Shown here one piece after another: positions 1 through 7,983 of a stretch of 64,000 nucleotides of DNA. The DNA lies in NCBI GenBank assembly GCA_016714165.1, contig JADJNU010000001.1:124001-188000 (forward strand). Reading direction: 5' to 3'. The DNA is from Bdellovibrionales bacterium. Its GTDB lineage: Bacteria; Bdellovibrionota; Bdellovibrionia; Bdellovibrionales; UBA1609. Every line of letters starts with the position of its first letter. The stretch's first letter is position 1. The translations under genes were made by a program, and so were the position numbers. The notes beneath the pieces were generated by a model. The model saw only the letters and a list, made by a program, of their open reading frames with translations, did no database searches and was not told the origin of the DNA.

Positions 1-785
1 GGAGGAGCCAAGCTAAGAATCTGAAGAGCTTGCTCCCAGGCTTCCGCGAATATAAAAAATATAGTGAACGTGTAAGCCATCTCAGGTCGGGCATCCGAGA
101 TTTTCTTGGCTGTTGTAAGCCAAGAATCCAGAAGTGCCATTTCATTTTCAGACCATTTAATCGACATCCGCTCTTCAGTTGTTGGAGTGAGGTAATTTTG
201 ATTACTGGTCGACAAGATGTTTCTTGCCCAGCGTTCCTTAAATCCAGTTTTATAAGCCTGAATTTCCTGATCCTCTGGAAACATGTTCAGGAGAGATTTG
301 AGAATTCGCTCCTCCTCCTCAATCATCCGGTGGTTGGCGAGAAAACCCAATTTTTCCTTGAGTGTATTTTTCTTCTGAAGAATTTCGTCCTGGAGGCGTT
401 TGCGGAGTTCGTCTCTTAATTTTTGAAACCTCGTGTCGTAATTGTCCCAGCCATGGGACAGAATTAGGTTTTCAAGCATTTGATGTTTCAGAGCCCCTTC
501 AAACACGGCGCTGAGGACCTCGCGATTTGGCTTCACATCGTTGCGGCTCATGATTTCGATGAGAGCCAGCCAGGATGTCGGACGGTCACTTTGCAAGCGC
601 TTAAGCAGAGGGTTAAACAGCAATTTAAGATAACCCGATTGGAGCAGAAAGCTCATTATCGCGAGTTCATGGGCGATGGGAAGTTCAGATTTTTCAAGCC
701 GATCAGAGAGGATCTCCGCCACCTTTTCTGTATTTGACCAGCGTTTTAATAGTTCGCTGATCTCCCTCTCTATCTTCTGTTCCAA
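1..785 (-). CDS. Hypothetical helical protein, 3' end beyond window
   Basis: An uninterrupted minus-strand frame of at least 261 codons runs off the left edge. An in-frame stop lies about 30 bases upstream of 785. The best start is the TTG at 785, with the purine-rich AAGGAGAAG some 12 bases before it. The protein is charged and almost entirely helical by composition, with many Leu/Lys/Glu, a run of four Glu near residue 160 and repeated 30-40 residue helical blocks, which suggests a TPR/HEAT-like scaffold. I recognise no family. It lies downstream of efp and the TPR gene in the same direction, but about 200 bases away, so it may have its own promoter. The long frame and codon use make it a real gene; its function is unknown. 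Confidence 0.7.
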   Translation of the reverse strand, partial: MEQKIEREISELLKRWSNTEKVAEILSDRLEKSELPIAHELAIMSFLLQSGYLKLLFNPLLKRLQSDRPTSWLALIEIMSRNDVKPNREVLSAVFEGALKHQMLENLILSHGWDNYDTRFQKLRDELRKRLQDEILQKKNTLKEKLGFLANHRMIEEEERILKSLLNMFPEDQEIQAYKTGFKERWARNILSTSNQNYLTPTTEERMSIKWSENEMALLDSWLTTAKKISDARPEMAYTFTIFFIFAEAWEQALQILSLAP

Positions 786-840
786 TTGGCCCCCATCTTC
801 TCCTTCTATATTATGCTCTCAAGAAGGGGCATCGGCGAGA

Positions 841-852
841 CCTGACGTCAGG
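841..852. other. 12-bp perfect palindrome between efp and the next gene
   Basis: CCTGACGTCAGG is a perfect 12-bp palindrome about 55 bases upstream of the TTG start of the partial gene and about 130 bases past the end of efp. It could be an operator half-pair or the core of a short hairpin. No T-tract follows it on either strand, so an intrinsic terminator is unlikely. The function is inferred only from symmetry and position. Confidence 0.25.
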
Positions 853-982
853 CATTAAGGCCGTTGAAAGGGCTGTGAGATTTGATTTAACTAAAAAACC
901 AAGTCTCTCAGCAAACGGGAAAAAATTGCCGAGCCTCAAGGCTGGAGCCTGGAAAGCACGGCCTGCCTTATTTCAAGTCGGG

Positions 983-1546
983 CTAGTCATTCACTCGGCC
1001 AACATAGTCACCCGTCCGCGTATCAATTTTGAGCTGGTCACCCTCATTGATGTGCAAAGGTACCTGCACAATGTAACCTGTCTGCAAAGTGGCGGGCTTG
1101 TAAGTATTAGTAACAGTATTTCCCTTATGGCCGGGATCTGTTTGGGTTACTTTGAGAACAACAGAGTTGGGAAGCTCAACACCGACGGCACGGTCGTTGT
1201 AAATGCAAACGTTCACTTCCATGTTTTCCAGGAGATATCGAGGAGCATCACCGAGAACATCATCGTTCAAAGCAAATTGCTCAAAAGAAGTCTGATCCAT
1301 GAAGTTGTATCCACTCTCGTCTTTGTAAAGAAAATTCATCGTCTGAAAATGGACGTCCGGTACAGTGAATTTTTCGCCCGATTTAATCGTTCGCTCCAAA
1401 TTAGAACCAGTGATGAGATGTTTCAATTTTGTCCGCGTAAACTGATTGCCCTTGCCAGGTTTTACGTGCTGAAAATCCACTATGGAATAAGGCTCGTTAT
1501 CGATGAGAATCTTCATTCCCTTTTTGAAGTCGCTTGTTGCCACCAT
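983..1546 (-). CDS. efp: Translation elongation factor P
   Basis: This encodes a 187-residue protein of the length expected for EF-P, which binds ribosomes stalled at polyproline stretches and stimulates peptide bond formation. The N-terminal KOW-like domain carries the tip loop KPGKGNQF, placing Lys32 between two glycines where EF-P is modified by beta-lysylation in many Proteobacteria. The central and C-terminal OB domains follow, ending with the usual GDYVGRVND-type tail. The ATG at 1546 is preceded by AAGGTGG at good spacing. It is co-directional with the TPR gene upstream (78-base gap). No epmA or epmB modification gene is in the window, so the modification state cannot be told. Confidence 0.97.
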   Translation of the reverse strand: MVATSDFKKGMKILIDNEPYSIVDFQHVKPGKGNQFTRTKLKHLITGSNLERTIKSGEKFTVPDVHFQTMNFLYKDESGYNFMDQTSFEQFALNDDVLGDAPRYLLENMEVNVCIYNDRAVGVELPNSVVLKVTQTDPGHKGNTVTNTYKPATLQTGYIVQVPLHINEGDQLKIDTRTGDYVGRVND

Positions 1547-1623
1547 AAGTTACCACCTTGAATGAGGATCTTTGCTTTTAAATGAAGCAGACCTCAAAGT
1601 AAACAAAAGATCAATCATTTGGG

Positions 1624-2463
1624 TCAGATTCGGGACTCTCGAGAAGTCGACACATGACTAAGAAGCTCCCTAAGGAACTGAACCTTTTCGTCTTTGCTCT
1701 GATTTTCTCTGTCCTTTAAAGGCTGTCTTGAAGAAGTTGATTCGGGGCCTTCTTTGATATTGTCAGCAGAACTAGGATTCAGCAGTTTGAAACGTTTGAT
1801 GATTTCATCGTGTTGTCCAAACTGCCTCTCAGCCTCGGCAAGGACTTGTCGGGCCTGATCGAGATCGTTGCGGACCAAAAAAGCATCAGCGAGGGAGATG
1901 ATTCGCTCCAAAGTTTTTAGCTTTGTCGAATCTAAAGATAGCCCTGCGGTAGGTTCTGCCAACGGAATCAAAGGTATTGCAGCATTTTCTCGTTGCCGCA
2001 CAGCTTCCTTCAGCGGCTGCATAGCAAAAAGATCGGCCTCATACTCATCCGCTGTCAAGCTTTCAAGTTTCTTAACCGCATTTTGGGCTTTCACATTATC
2101 GGGTTGGAGGAAAAGGAGCATTTTAAATGCTTTGAGCGCGCCCTTTGGATCTTTGAGACGAAGGAGAAGTTCTGCCAGAGTGGATTGCGCTAAGATATTT
2201 TCTGGTGAAAGTTCTGTGGCTGTGCGGAATTGACGTGCGGCCTCAATCCAGTTTTCCTGATCAATAAAAATTCTGCCCAATGCGACATGGCCGCCTGCAA
2301 AATCAGGATGCAATGAAACTCCCGATTGTGCGACTTCGAGGGCTTCCTTCAGGAGCCCCATCTTTCTGTAGGCCTCAGAGAGAGGGGCAAAAATTTTTGA
2401 TTTGGGGTTTTTCTCGTAGATCAGTTGATAGCGTTCAATAAATTCTGGGCTGACTTCATCCAT
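1624..2463 (-). CDS. TPR-repeat protein
   Basis: This encodes 279 residues from the ATG at 2463. The frame stays open up to 2604, but that extension would overlap ruvC on the other strand and is rich in unusual residues, so the shorter start is chosen. Residues about 10-150 contain at least three tetratricopeptide repeats, seen as the spacing of A/G/Y/L positions and the -P- between helices (for example LHPDF, LSPEN, LQPDN). The second half is helical and charged, with another leucine-rich helix pair, and ends in a polar tail. There is no signal peptide, so it is probably a cytoplasmic scaffold. It is divergent from ruvC with only about 130 bases between the starts, and upstream of efp. The specific partner is unknown. 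Confidence 0.85.
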   Translation of the reverse strand: MDEVSPEFIERYQLIYEKNPKSKIFAPLSEAYRKMGLLKEALEVAQSGVSLHPDFAGGHVALGRIFIDQENWIEAARQFRTATELSPENILAQSTLAELLLRLKDPKGALKAFKMLLFLQPDNVKAQNAVKKLESLTADEYEADLFAMQPLKEAVRQRENAAIPLIPLAEPTAGLSLDSTKLKTLERIISLADAFLVRNDLDQARQVLAEAERQFGQHDEIIKRFKLLNPSSADNIKEGPESTSSRQPLKDRENQSKDEKVQFLRELLSHVSTSRESRI

Positions 2464-2593
2464 GATTCGATCTTGACATTGACCCCTTGAAAATTCAAAG
2501 AAATGAGAAAAGATGTGTCGATGTGTTAAAATCTCGTTCTTGAATGTTTGGAGAATTCCATAGTTAAATGAGAAATACTTGGCAGGGGGGATC

Positions 2594-3109
2594 GTGAGTC
2601 TCATTATCGGATTGGATCCAGGCAGTCAGTGCACTGGTTACGGGGTTCTCAAGCTGGGCGACAGCTCTCAGCTTCAGTACCGAGGCCATGGAACCTTGAC
2701 TCCTCCTCGAGGCTTGGAGTTTGCTGCAAGGCTTCATGCTCTCTATGAAATGCTGGATGAAGTTTTTTCCCGCTGGAAGCCTTCGGAAGTCATCATCGAA
2801 AAAGTTTTTTTAGGGCAGAACGTGGACAGTGCTTTTAAACTTGGACATGCCAGAGGACTCTGTTTGGCCGTGGCTTCGCGCTATCGCTGTCGGATTCGAG
2901 AAATGGCTCCTAGAGCCGTAAAAAAAGCCGTGACCGGGTACGGAGCAGCCAGTAAGGATCAGGTGTCATTGGCTATTGTCGGTTGGTTAGGCCTGGAGAC
3001 TCGCGGTATTCGCCATGATGCCACCGATGCCCTTGCTCTTGCGGTCGCACGCGGTCTTCTCTTGGAAAGTGAAGATCGATTGACCCAACTGATGAAGGAG
3101 AATCCATGA
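2594..3109 (+). CDS. ruvC: Holliday junction resolvase RuvC
   Basis: RuvC cuts Holliday junctions symmetrically as part of the RuvABC resolvasome. The RNase H-like fold shows all four acidic residues: Asp in IGLDPGS, Glu in VIIEKVF, and the two Asp of RHDATDALALA. The length (171 residues) fits the family. The GTG at 2594 aligns with the usual N-terminus and follows a run of six G; a TTG at 2579 gives a five-residue longer form and cannot be excluded. The stop overlaps the ruvA start (ATGA), indicating translational coupling. The order ruvC-ruvA-ruvB is the classic one. Confidence 0.96.
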   Translation: MSLIIGLDPGSQCTGYGVLKLGDSSQLQYRGHGTLTPPRGLEFAARLHALYEMLDEVFSRWKPSEVIIEKVFLGQNVDSAFKLGHARGLCLAVASRYRCRIREMAPRAVKKAVTGYGAASKDQVSLAIVGWLGLETRGIRHDATDALALAVARGLLLESEDRLTQLMKENP

Positions 3110-3687
3110 TTGCATTTCTAAGAGGTGAAATTCTTTCCCAGGATGGGGAGGGTGTTGTTCTAGATGTGCGTGGAGTTGGTTATGAGCTTGATTGCTCACA
3201 GAGCACCTTAGACGAGTTGGCTGCACAATCAGGTTCAGTGGAGGTTTATGTATACACGCATCTGCGAGCAGAGGCCTTGCAGCTCTATGGCTTTGCTCAA
3301 TTGAGTGAAAAGCAGCTTTTTCTTTCATTAACAAGAGTCAACGGAATTGGTCCTAAGATGGCAATCAGAATTCTCAGTGGAGCCAAGACTGGGGAGATCG
3401 TTGAGATGATCGAGGAAGGGGACGCAAAGAGTTTGGCGGGTTTGCCAAAAGTGGGAAAGAAAACGGCCGAGCAAATAGTTCTCACTTTAAAGGGGAAACT
3501 GGTATTGAACTGTGGCGAAATCGGAGTTCGATCCAATTCGGGCGTTCGTCAGGAAATTCTGTCGGCTTTGGTTAATCTGGGATATCGTTCTCACGATGTC
3601 GAAAAAGCGGTCGCACAATTGGATATCAAGACAGACGTGCAGAACGGGATTCGTGAGGGCCTGCGAATCCTTTCGGCGAATTTTTAA
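3106..3687 (+). CDS. ruvA: Holliday junction branch migration protein RuvA
   Basis: This encodes 193 residues. RuvA tetramers hold the four-way junction and load the RuvB motors. The N-terminal OB domain (MIAFLRGEI, VGYEL, EVYVYTHLRAEALQLYGF) is followed by two helix-hairpin-helix motifs (VNGIGPKMAIRIL and AGLPKVGKKTAEQIVLTL) and the C-terminal domain III that contacts RuvB. The start overlaps the ruvC stop by four bases. ruvB follows after 64 bases with its own Shine-Dalgarno sequence. Confidence 0.97.
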   Translation: MIAFLRGEILSQDGEGVVLDVRGVGYELDCSQSTLDELAAQSGSVEVYVYTHLRAEALQLYGFAQLSEKQLFLSLTRVNGIGPKMAIRILSGAKTGEIVEMIEEGDAKSLAGLPKVGKKTAEQIVLTLKGKLVLNCGEIGVRSNSGVRQEILSALVNLGYRSHDVEKAVAQLDIKTDVQNGIREGLRILSANF

Positions 3688-3751
3688 TTTTTGGTTGATC
3701 GTCAATTCTGATGTCAACGGGTTGGCGATAAATTGGACAGCTTAGGAGAGA

Positions 3752-4777
3752 GTGTTGGAAACGATTCAAGATCGAATGATAGATGGTCAGGCAAATGAAA
3801 CGGATCAGCCTCTCGATAAGGCCTTGCGTCCCATTCGATTTGAGGATTTTCCTGGACAAGACAAGGTGAAAGAAAAACTGCGGGTTTTTGTCTCATCAGC
3901 CAAAAAGCGCGAAGAGCCACTGGATCACACTTTGTTATGTGGCCCTCCTGGCTTGGGAAAAACCACCTTGGCTTACATCATTGCAAAAACGATGGGAGTT
4001 GAAATCCGAGCCACAAGTGGACCCGCCTTATATCGGAAGGGAGATCTTGCGGCAATATTGACGAGCCTTCGGCCCCATTCTGTTTTTTTTATTGATGAAA
4101 TCCACCGACTCAGTCGCGATGTGGAGGAATATCTTTATAGCGCCATGGAGGATTTCCATTTGGATATCATATCAGGAGAAGGGCTCGGCGCCCGAACGAT
4201 GCGTTTCAAGTTGGCTCCTTTTACTCTTGTAGGTGCTACAACACGAGCGGGCCTATTAAAGGCACCTTTTCGTGATCGGTTTGGGATTGTGGAACGTTTG
4301 AACTTTTACGACAAAGAGTCGCTCCGGCAAATCTTGGCTCGTTCGGCCTCCCTTTTGAAAATTGAACTGACTGATGATGGCTCGATGGAGATTTCTCGGC
4401 GCAGTCGTGGAACTCCACGAATTGCAAATCGCCTCTTGAGGCGAGTGCGCGATTATGCCGAGGTTGAGGGCAACGGCACGATTGATGGGGAGCTGGCTCG
4501 CTATGGTCTTGACCGTTTAGAGGTAGATCAATTGGGATTGGACAATATGGACCGAAGAATACTTCATTTGATTCACCATAAGTTTCAGGGCGGTCCTGTC
4601 GGGATCGACACCATGGCGGCGGCGCTCTCTGAAGAGTCCGATACCCTGGAGGAGGTCTACGAACCCTTTCTTATTCAAGAAGGACTTCTCCTCAAAACGC
4701 CACGGGGTCGTGTTATTACTGAGACCTCTCGTAAGCACCTTGAAAAAATGGAGCCGGACGAATTTTTGAGTCGATAG
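3752..4777 (+). CDS. ruvB: Holliday junction branch migration ATPase RuvB
   Basis: RuvB is the AAA+ hexameric motor that drives branch migration. The 341 residues include the Walker A motif GPPGLGKTT near residue 64, Walker B with FFIDEIHRL, the sensor 1 region TLVGATTRAG, the arginine finger region FRDRFG, and a C-terminal winged helix. GTG at 3752 follows AGGAGAG at good spacing. The N-terminal extension before the RPIRFEDFPGQ segment is about 25 residues and acidic/polar. It ends the ruv operon; the next gene is a secreted protein about 95 bases downstream. Confidence 0.98.
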   Translation: MLETIQDRMIDGQANETDQPLDKALRPIRFEDFPGQDKVKEKLRVFVSSAKKREEPLDHTLLCGPPGLGKTTLAYIIAKTMGVEIRATSGPALYRKGDLAAILTSLRPHSVFFIDEIHRLSRDVEEYLYSAMEDFHLDIISGEGLGARTMRFKLAPFTLVGATTRAGLLKAPFRDRFGIVERLNFYDKESLRQILARSASLLKIELTDDGSMEISRRSRGTPRIANRLLRRVRDYAEVEGNGTIDGELARYGLDRLEVDQLGLDNMDRRILHLIHHKFQGGPVGIDTMAAALSEESDTLEEVYEPFLIQEGLLLKTPRGRVITETSRKHLEKMEPDEFLSR

Positions 4778-4871
4778 CGAAGTATTAGAATTCCAGTAGG
4801 CATTGAGCGGCATAGGTATTGCTTAGAAGGCTTGGATGTATTTGAAATACAAGTCATTTTGGAGGATGTCT

Positions 4872-6173
4872 GTGATTGGCTTACAGATTTCGTGTTTAAG
4901 CTTAGGAGTAAAATTTATAGCTTTGTGCCTTTTTTTACTCGCATTAAATTCCCGAGACGTGTACGCAGGTCCTCGACAGGCAGCGGGGTGCCTTAAATCT
5001 CTTGCTAGAGAAAAACCCACACAAGATGTGACAGCAGAAAGGCCTTCGGTGCCTTTGGTGACTGTTTCGTCTTGGGAAACTCTCCATTCCGTATTGGCGG
5101 GGGTCCTTAGCAAAATTGGCTATGAAGAACCTCGCTTTGTTCTGAGGTCCTTTCATACGGACCGCCTTTCACAAACTTTAGATTCTGGGACAGACCGAGA
5201 CGACACTTCCACAATTTGGAATTTCGGAATTGATGCTGACTCCGGAGAGCGGAAAAATCATGGCGTCACTTCAGAAAGATTAATATATGCGTACCTGATA
5301 AATAATTCAGAATTTATGGAAAGCGTGCCACTTGATGGCGAAATCGAATATGGCAGAGTGCAAAGTTTGCAAGATATTGTCAGGTACAATGCCAAGAATG
5401 ATATTTATGATCACGTTGTTATTTATCGAGCGAGCGGTCTGCGTCGTGCAAGTTCCGCGGAGTTCTGGTTTAACGGAAACCCTCGTGAATCTATTTTAGC
5501 CGTCTTCAAATTGACTTCGCCAGAGGATATGGCAAGGCCTTTGGATGATATGGCGTATAGGGAAATCCAGGGTAAAACAGGCCTTGGTTTAAAGGAAACA
5601 TCCGAACTTCTGTCCTTTTTGTTAAAATCTTTGCCTTGGGCGAGAATTGACGGTTTTGCTATAACCGACCCGAGAACACATAAATTATGGAACTCCTCTG
5701 AAGCAATAATCGAAATCGGACTTTTACCAACCAGTCAAAATGAGCAAGCGATTGACTTAACTGGTATTGAAAATCAACTTGCTCGATTTAAAATGACCTT
5801 TCCAAAGCCACTTGCAACTTTGCTGGATCGCAATGGGTTAATAACAGAAGAAGCGAACAGAAAACTTAAAGTCATCGTTCATAATCATATGTTTGATGTT
5901 AATTATGCTTCACAAGGATTACGGCCAAAGGCGGATAATCCATTCCTAGGATTGCCTGTTCCATTGACTTCTGAAAATCAGGTAGTTAGGTCTGAGTACC
6001 TTGGTCTTTTCGATCGGTTGAATCCTGGTTCGGTGAAAGAAGGGGTAGGATTTCACACTCAGGATGCAGTGTTTGTATTAAAGCCAACAGCTACGTCAAA
6101 TCGGGACGCCGCTCGACTTAGAAGGTTGGGATATAGATACATCTACGTATTGAATGAGTCCTCACAAAATTAG
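4872..6173 (+). CDS. Secreted protein of unknown function, possible ADP-ribosyltransferase-like fold
   Basis: GTG at 4872 sits six bases after GGAGG and gives 433 residues; in-frame ATGs at 4836 and 4866 are possible starts but the second is directly abutting the GGAGG. Residues 1-33 form a signal peptide with hydrophobic core KFIALCLFLLAL and a cleavage site after VYA. No family is recognised with certainty. A segment near residue 90 (LRSFHTDRLSQTLDSGTD), followed some 100 residues later by SILAVFKL, resembles the H-x-T/Ile-rich beta-strand layout of ADP-ribosyltransferase-like proteins; this is a weak pattern inference. The C-terminus ends in RRLGYRYIYVLN, another beta-type strand. Its stop abuts the convergent lipoprotein gene. 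Confidence 0.75.
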   Translation: MIGLQISCLSLGVKFIALCLFLLALNSRDVYAGPRQAAGCLKSLAREKPTQDVTAERPSVPLVTVSSWETLHSVLAGVLSKIGYEEPRFVLRSFHTDRLSQTLDSGTDRDDTSTIWNFGIDADSGERKNHGVTSERLIYAYLINNSEFMESVPLDGEIEYGRVQSLQDIVRYNAKNDIYDHVVIYRASGLRRASSAEFWFNGNPRESILAVFKLTSPEDMARPLDDMAYREIQGKTGLGLKETSELLSFLLKSLPWARIDGFAITDPRTHKLWNSSEAIIEIGLLPTSQNEQAIDLTGIENQLARFKMTFPKPLATLLDRNGLITEEANRKLKVIVHNHMFDVNYASQGLRPKADNPFLGLPVPLTSENQVVRSEYLGLFDRLNPGSVKEGVGFHTQDAVFVLKPTATSNRDAARLRRLGYRYIYVLNESSQN

Positions 6174-6461
6174 CTAGTAGGGATCGCTGCAAGTGTATGA
6201 AGTTTTTGAGTAGTAGGACCCTTGGCCAAGCTCTGTGCAGTGCTTATAATAAAATTGCAAAGGCGTCCAGTCCCCGCGATCTGGCATTGGGCGGCGAATA
6301 TGCATTGCATCGACCAAGAAAGCGGCACCATGGGCTTTGTTGTTCTCATCATAGTCTTCAAGTCCGCTGGTCTTGGATGTAGCGCAACCATATGACAGGT
6401 AGCCGAGCACAAAAAAGGCCAGTATGAAAGGTCGCCTGGGCGGTATCGGATTGTTTTCCAC
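6174..6461 (-). CDS. Small predicted lipoprotein
   Basis: This encodes a 95-residue product with a short basic N-terminus (PPRRP), a hydrophobic core FILAFFVLGYL and a lipobox-like LSYGC, predicting lipidation at the Cys near residue 26. The mature part is short, polar and ends in YTCSDPY with two further Cys that could form a disulfide. GTG at 6461 is the only start after an upstream in-frame stop and has only a weak GAGAG before it. It converges on the secreted gene at 4872-6173, with the two stops adjacent. No function is recognised. Confidence 0.6.
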   Translation of the reverse strand: MENNPIPPRRPFILAFFVLGYLSYGCATSKTSGLEDYDENNKAHGAAFLVDAMHIRRPMPDRGDWTPLQFYYKHCTELGQGSYYSKTSYTCSDPY

Positions 6462-6760
6462 ACTCTCATTTTAAATCTAAGGGGATTGATACACAAAGAA
6501 GAAAGCGAGTGGTCTCGGGAGATTTCTGTCACATCTTCGACCGCGACAAAGCTCTAGGGTAGGCGTTTTAAATTCCATAAATATCAAAATTTGAAGATCT
6601 TCATATCTAAGGCTTGAAAGGCCGCCACCACCGGAAATTTTTCAATCAACACTCAACCTACTTGTACCGACTTTATTAACAAAGTAAGTGGTAGCAAAAC
6701 TCCTGGCTGGTCATAAGTTCTACTTCTATTACAAATTTACAACGAAGTGAGGTTGAATCT

Positions 6761-7816
6761 GTGAATAAACTCTTACCCATCCTATGGCGATGGCCATTGA
6801 TGATAATAAGTCTTGGACAGGTGACCTATGCTGCTGAACACCCACTGAATCAGCAAACTTACCGACCCCTTTTGAATTTAACTGACTACTTTCAGATATT
6901 TGAACCCAGTGTGACAAATAACACCATTGTTAACCTTAAAACGGTCGTTCTCGAACGGGCCATCGCCAAAGGCGTCTTCACATTACCCTCTCAGAATGCT
7001 GTTTCAGCCTGGAATTTTGGCGAACGCATGCCAGCAAGTGACTTTTTACGCTTACTATTCGATGAAGCCATGAAAGACGAAAGAATCGCAATCATTAACC
7101 AGATACAGAACTGGGAACTGGATTTGATGAAGGCTGCAAATTACTTTCTTAGCTCCCTGGGCCCTGAGGTACCGCTTCTCAGAAAATTCACTTCCATTCA
7201 CTCGATGATCAAGGAAGAATCCTGGGTACTGCCGGATCTGCTTTGGTACTATTTTTCCCTGGAGGGGCGAGGGGAAGATCTGAAAAATAACATGCGCTTT
7301 AAAAATGCCGTTATTGATCACAAGTCAGTTTTTTCGGATGGTTCCGTTTTACTACTCTGGCCCGAGTTCTTACACTCGACTTTCTTTCCCAGAAATTTTC
7401 TTGGCCACCAGATGGTTCGAACTGATAATGCCTTCACCAAATTTGATCAGGCTATAATAGAGATTGGTGAGATAATGGAAGAATATGGAGTGGAACCACG
7501 AGAGCGCATGGCAATTTATGGCCTATTGAGTAAGATTAGGCAAAACCCGGCCCTAATCTTGAAAGCGGAATTTGCTGCAGAGGTTATCCAAAGGTGGAAT
7601 GGCTCCCGCATTCTCAGCTTATTAGATGAGGTAAATCGGATTGGTGTTTCCAGAAGTCGATTAATTATGGGCGCATTTATAAGCACAGAACTAGCTAAAC
7701 GGCCGGCCATTGAGAGAATGTTGGGAGAGCTTACGACCCAAGCGCACGCACCAGAACCAGGAAAACTCCGGAGAAGCTGCATTAGTTTTTTTGGTAGATT
7801 TTTTAATGGTCTTTGA
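6761..7816 (+). CDS. Secreted protein of unknown function
   Basis: This encodes 351 residues. GTG at 6761 follows GAGGTT at suitable spacing. Residues 1-25 form a signal peptide (basic Lys3/Arg10, hydrophobic WPLMIISLGQV) with cleavage near TYAAE. The mature part is mixed alpha/beta with acidic helices; a Ser/Arg-rich segment and the tail SCISFFGRFF are at the C-terminus. No catalytic motif is recognised. The 230 bases upstream hold no gene, but include a weak hairpin around 6664-6694. It belongs to the run of secreted proteins of unknown role between ruvB and lpxC. Confidence 0.72.
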   Translation: MNKLLPILWRWPLMIISLGQVTYAAEHPLNQQTYRPLLNLTDYFQIFEPSVTNNTIVNLKTVVLERAIAKGVFTLPSQNAVSAWNFGERMPASDFLRLLFDEAMKDERIAIINQIQNWELDLMKAANYFLSSLGPEVPLLRKFTSIHSMIKEESWVLPDLLWYYFSLEGRGEDLKNNMRFKNAVIDHKSVFSDGSVLLLWPEFLHSTFFPRNFLGHQMVRTDNAFTKFDQAIIEIGEIMEEYGVEPRERMAIYGLLSKIRQNPALILKAEFAAEVIQRWNGSRILSLLDEVNRIGVSRSRLIMGAFISTELAKRPAIERMLGELTTQAHAPEPGKLRRSCISFFGRFFNGL

Positions 7817-7835
7817 AGTTCAATTACGCCGACTA

Positions 7836-7866
7836 CCAATCACGCCATAGTTAGGGCGGTGATTGG
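7836..7866 (+). other. Imperfect hairpin after the secreted gene
   Basis: CCAATCACGCC at 7836-7846 pairs with GGCGGTGATTGG at 7855-7866 with one bulged base and an 8-base loop. It lies 20 bases after the stop at 7816. No T-tract follows, so it is either a Rho-type or processing end, or simply a stable 3' structure. Confidence 0.35.
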
Positions 7867-7983
7867 GCTGCATTACAGAGGATGCTTCCGGCTTTAGTTC
7901 TTCTGCGCTTTCAGATTTACGTAGGTGGCGTTAGGTTGAATGGCTTTAGAGAGTGTGGTCTTTCAATTGGAGTAACTAGCTTT

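Noticed and set aside
30..737. Plus-strand frames at the left edge
   Set aside because: The minus strand is open without stop over the whole stretch and has better coding character.
875..1561. Long plus-strand frame of 228 codons opposite efp
   Set aside because: It is exactly antisense to the efp coding frame, has no Shine-Dalgarno and no family signature; EF-P is unmistakable on the other strand.
6170..6532. Alternative minus frame of 120 codons overlapping the lipoprotein gene
   Set aside because: It shows no signal or domain, while the overlapping 95-codon frame has a lipobox and hydrophobic leader.
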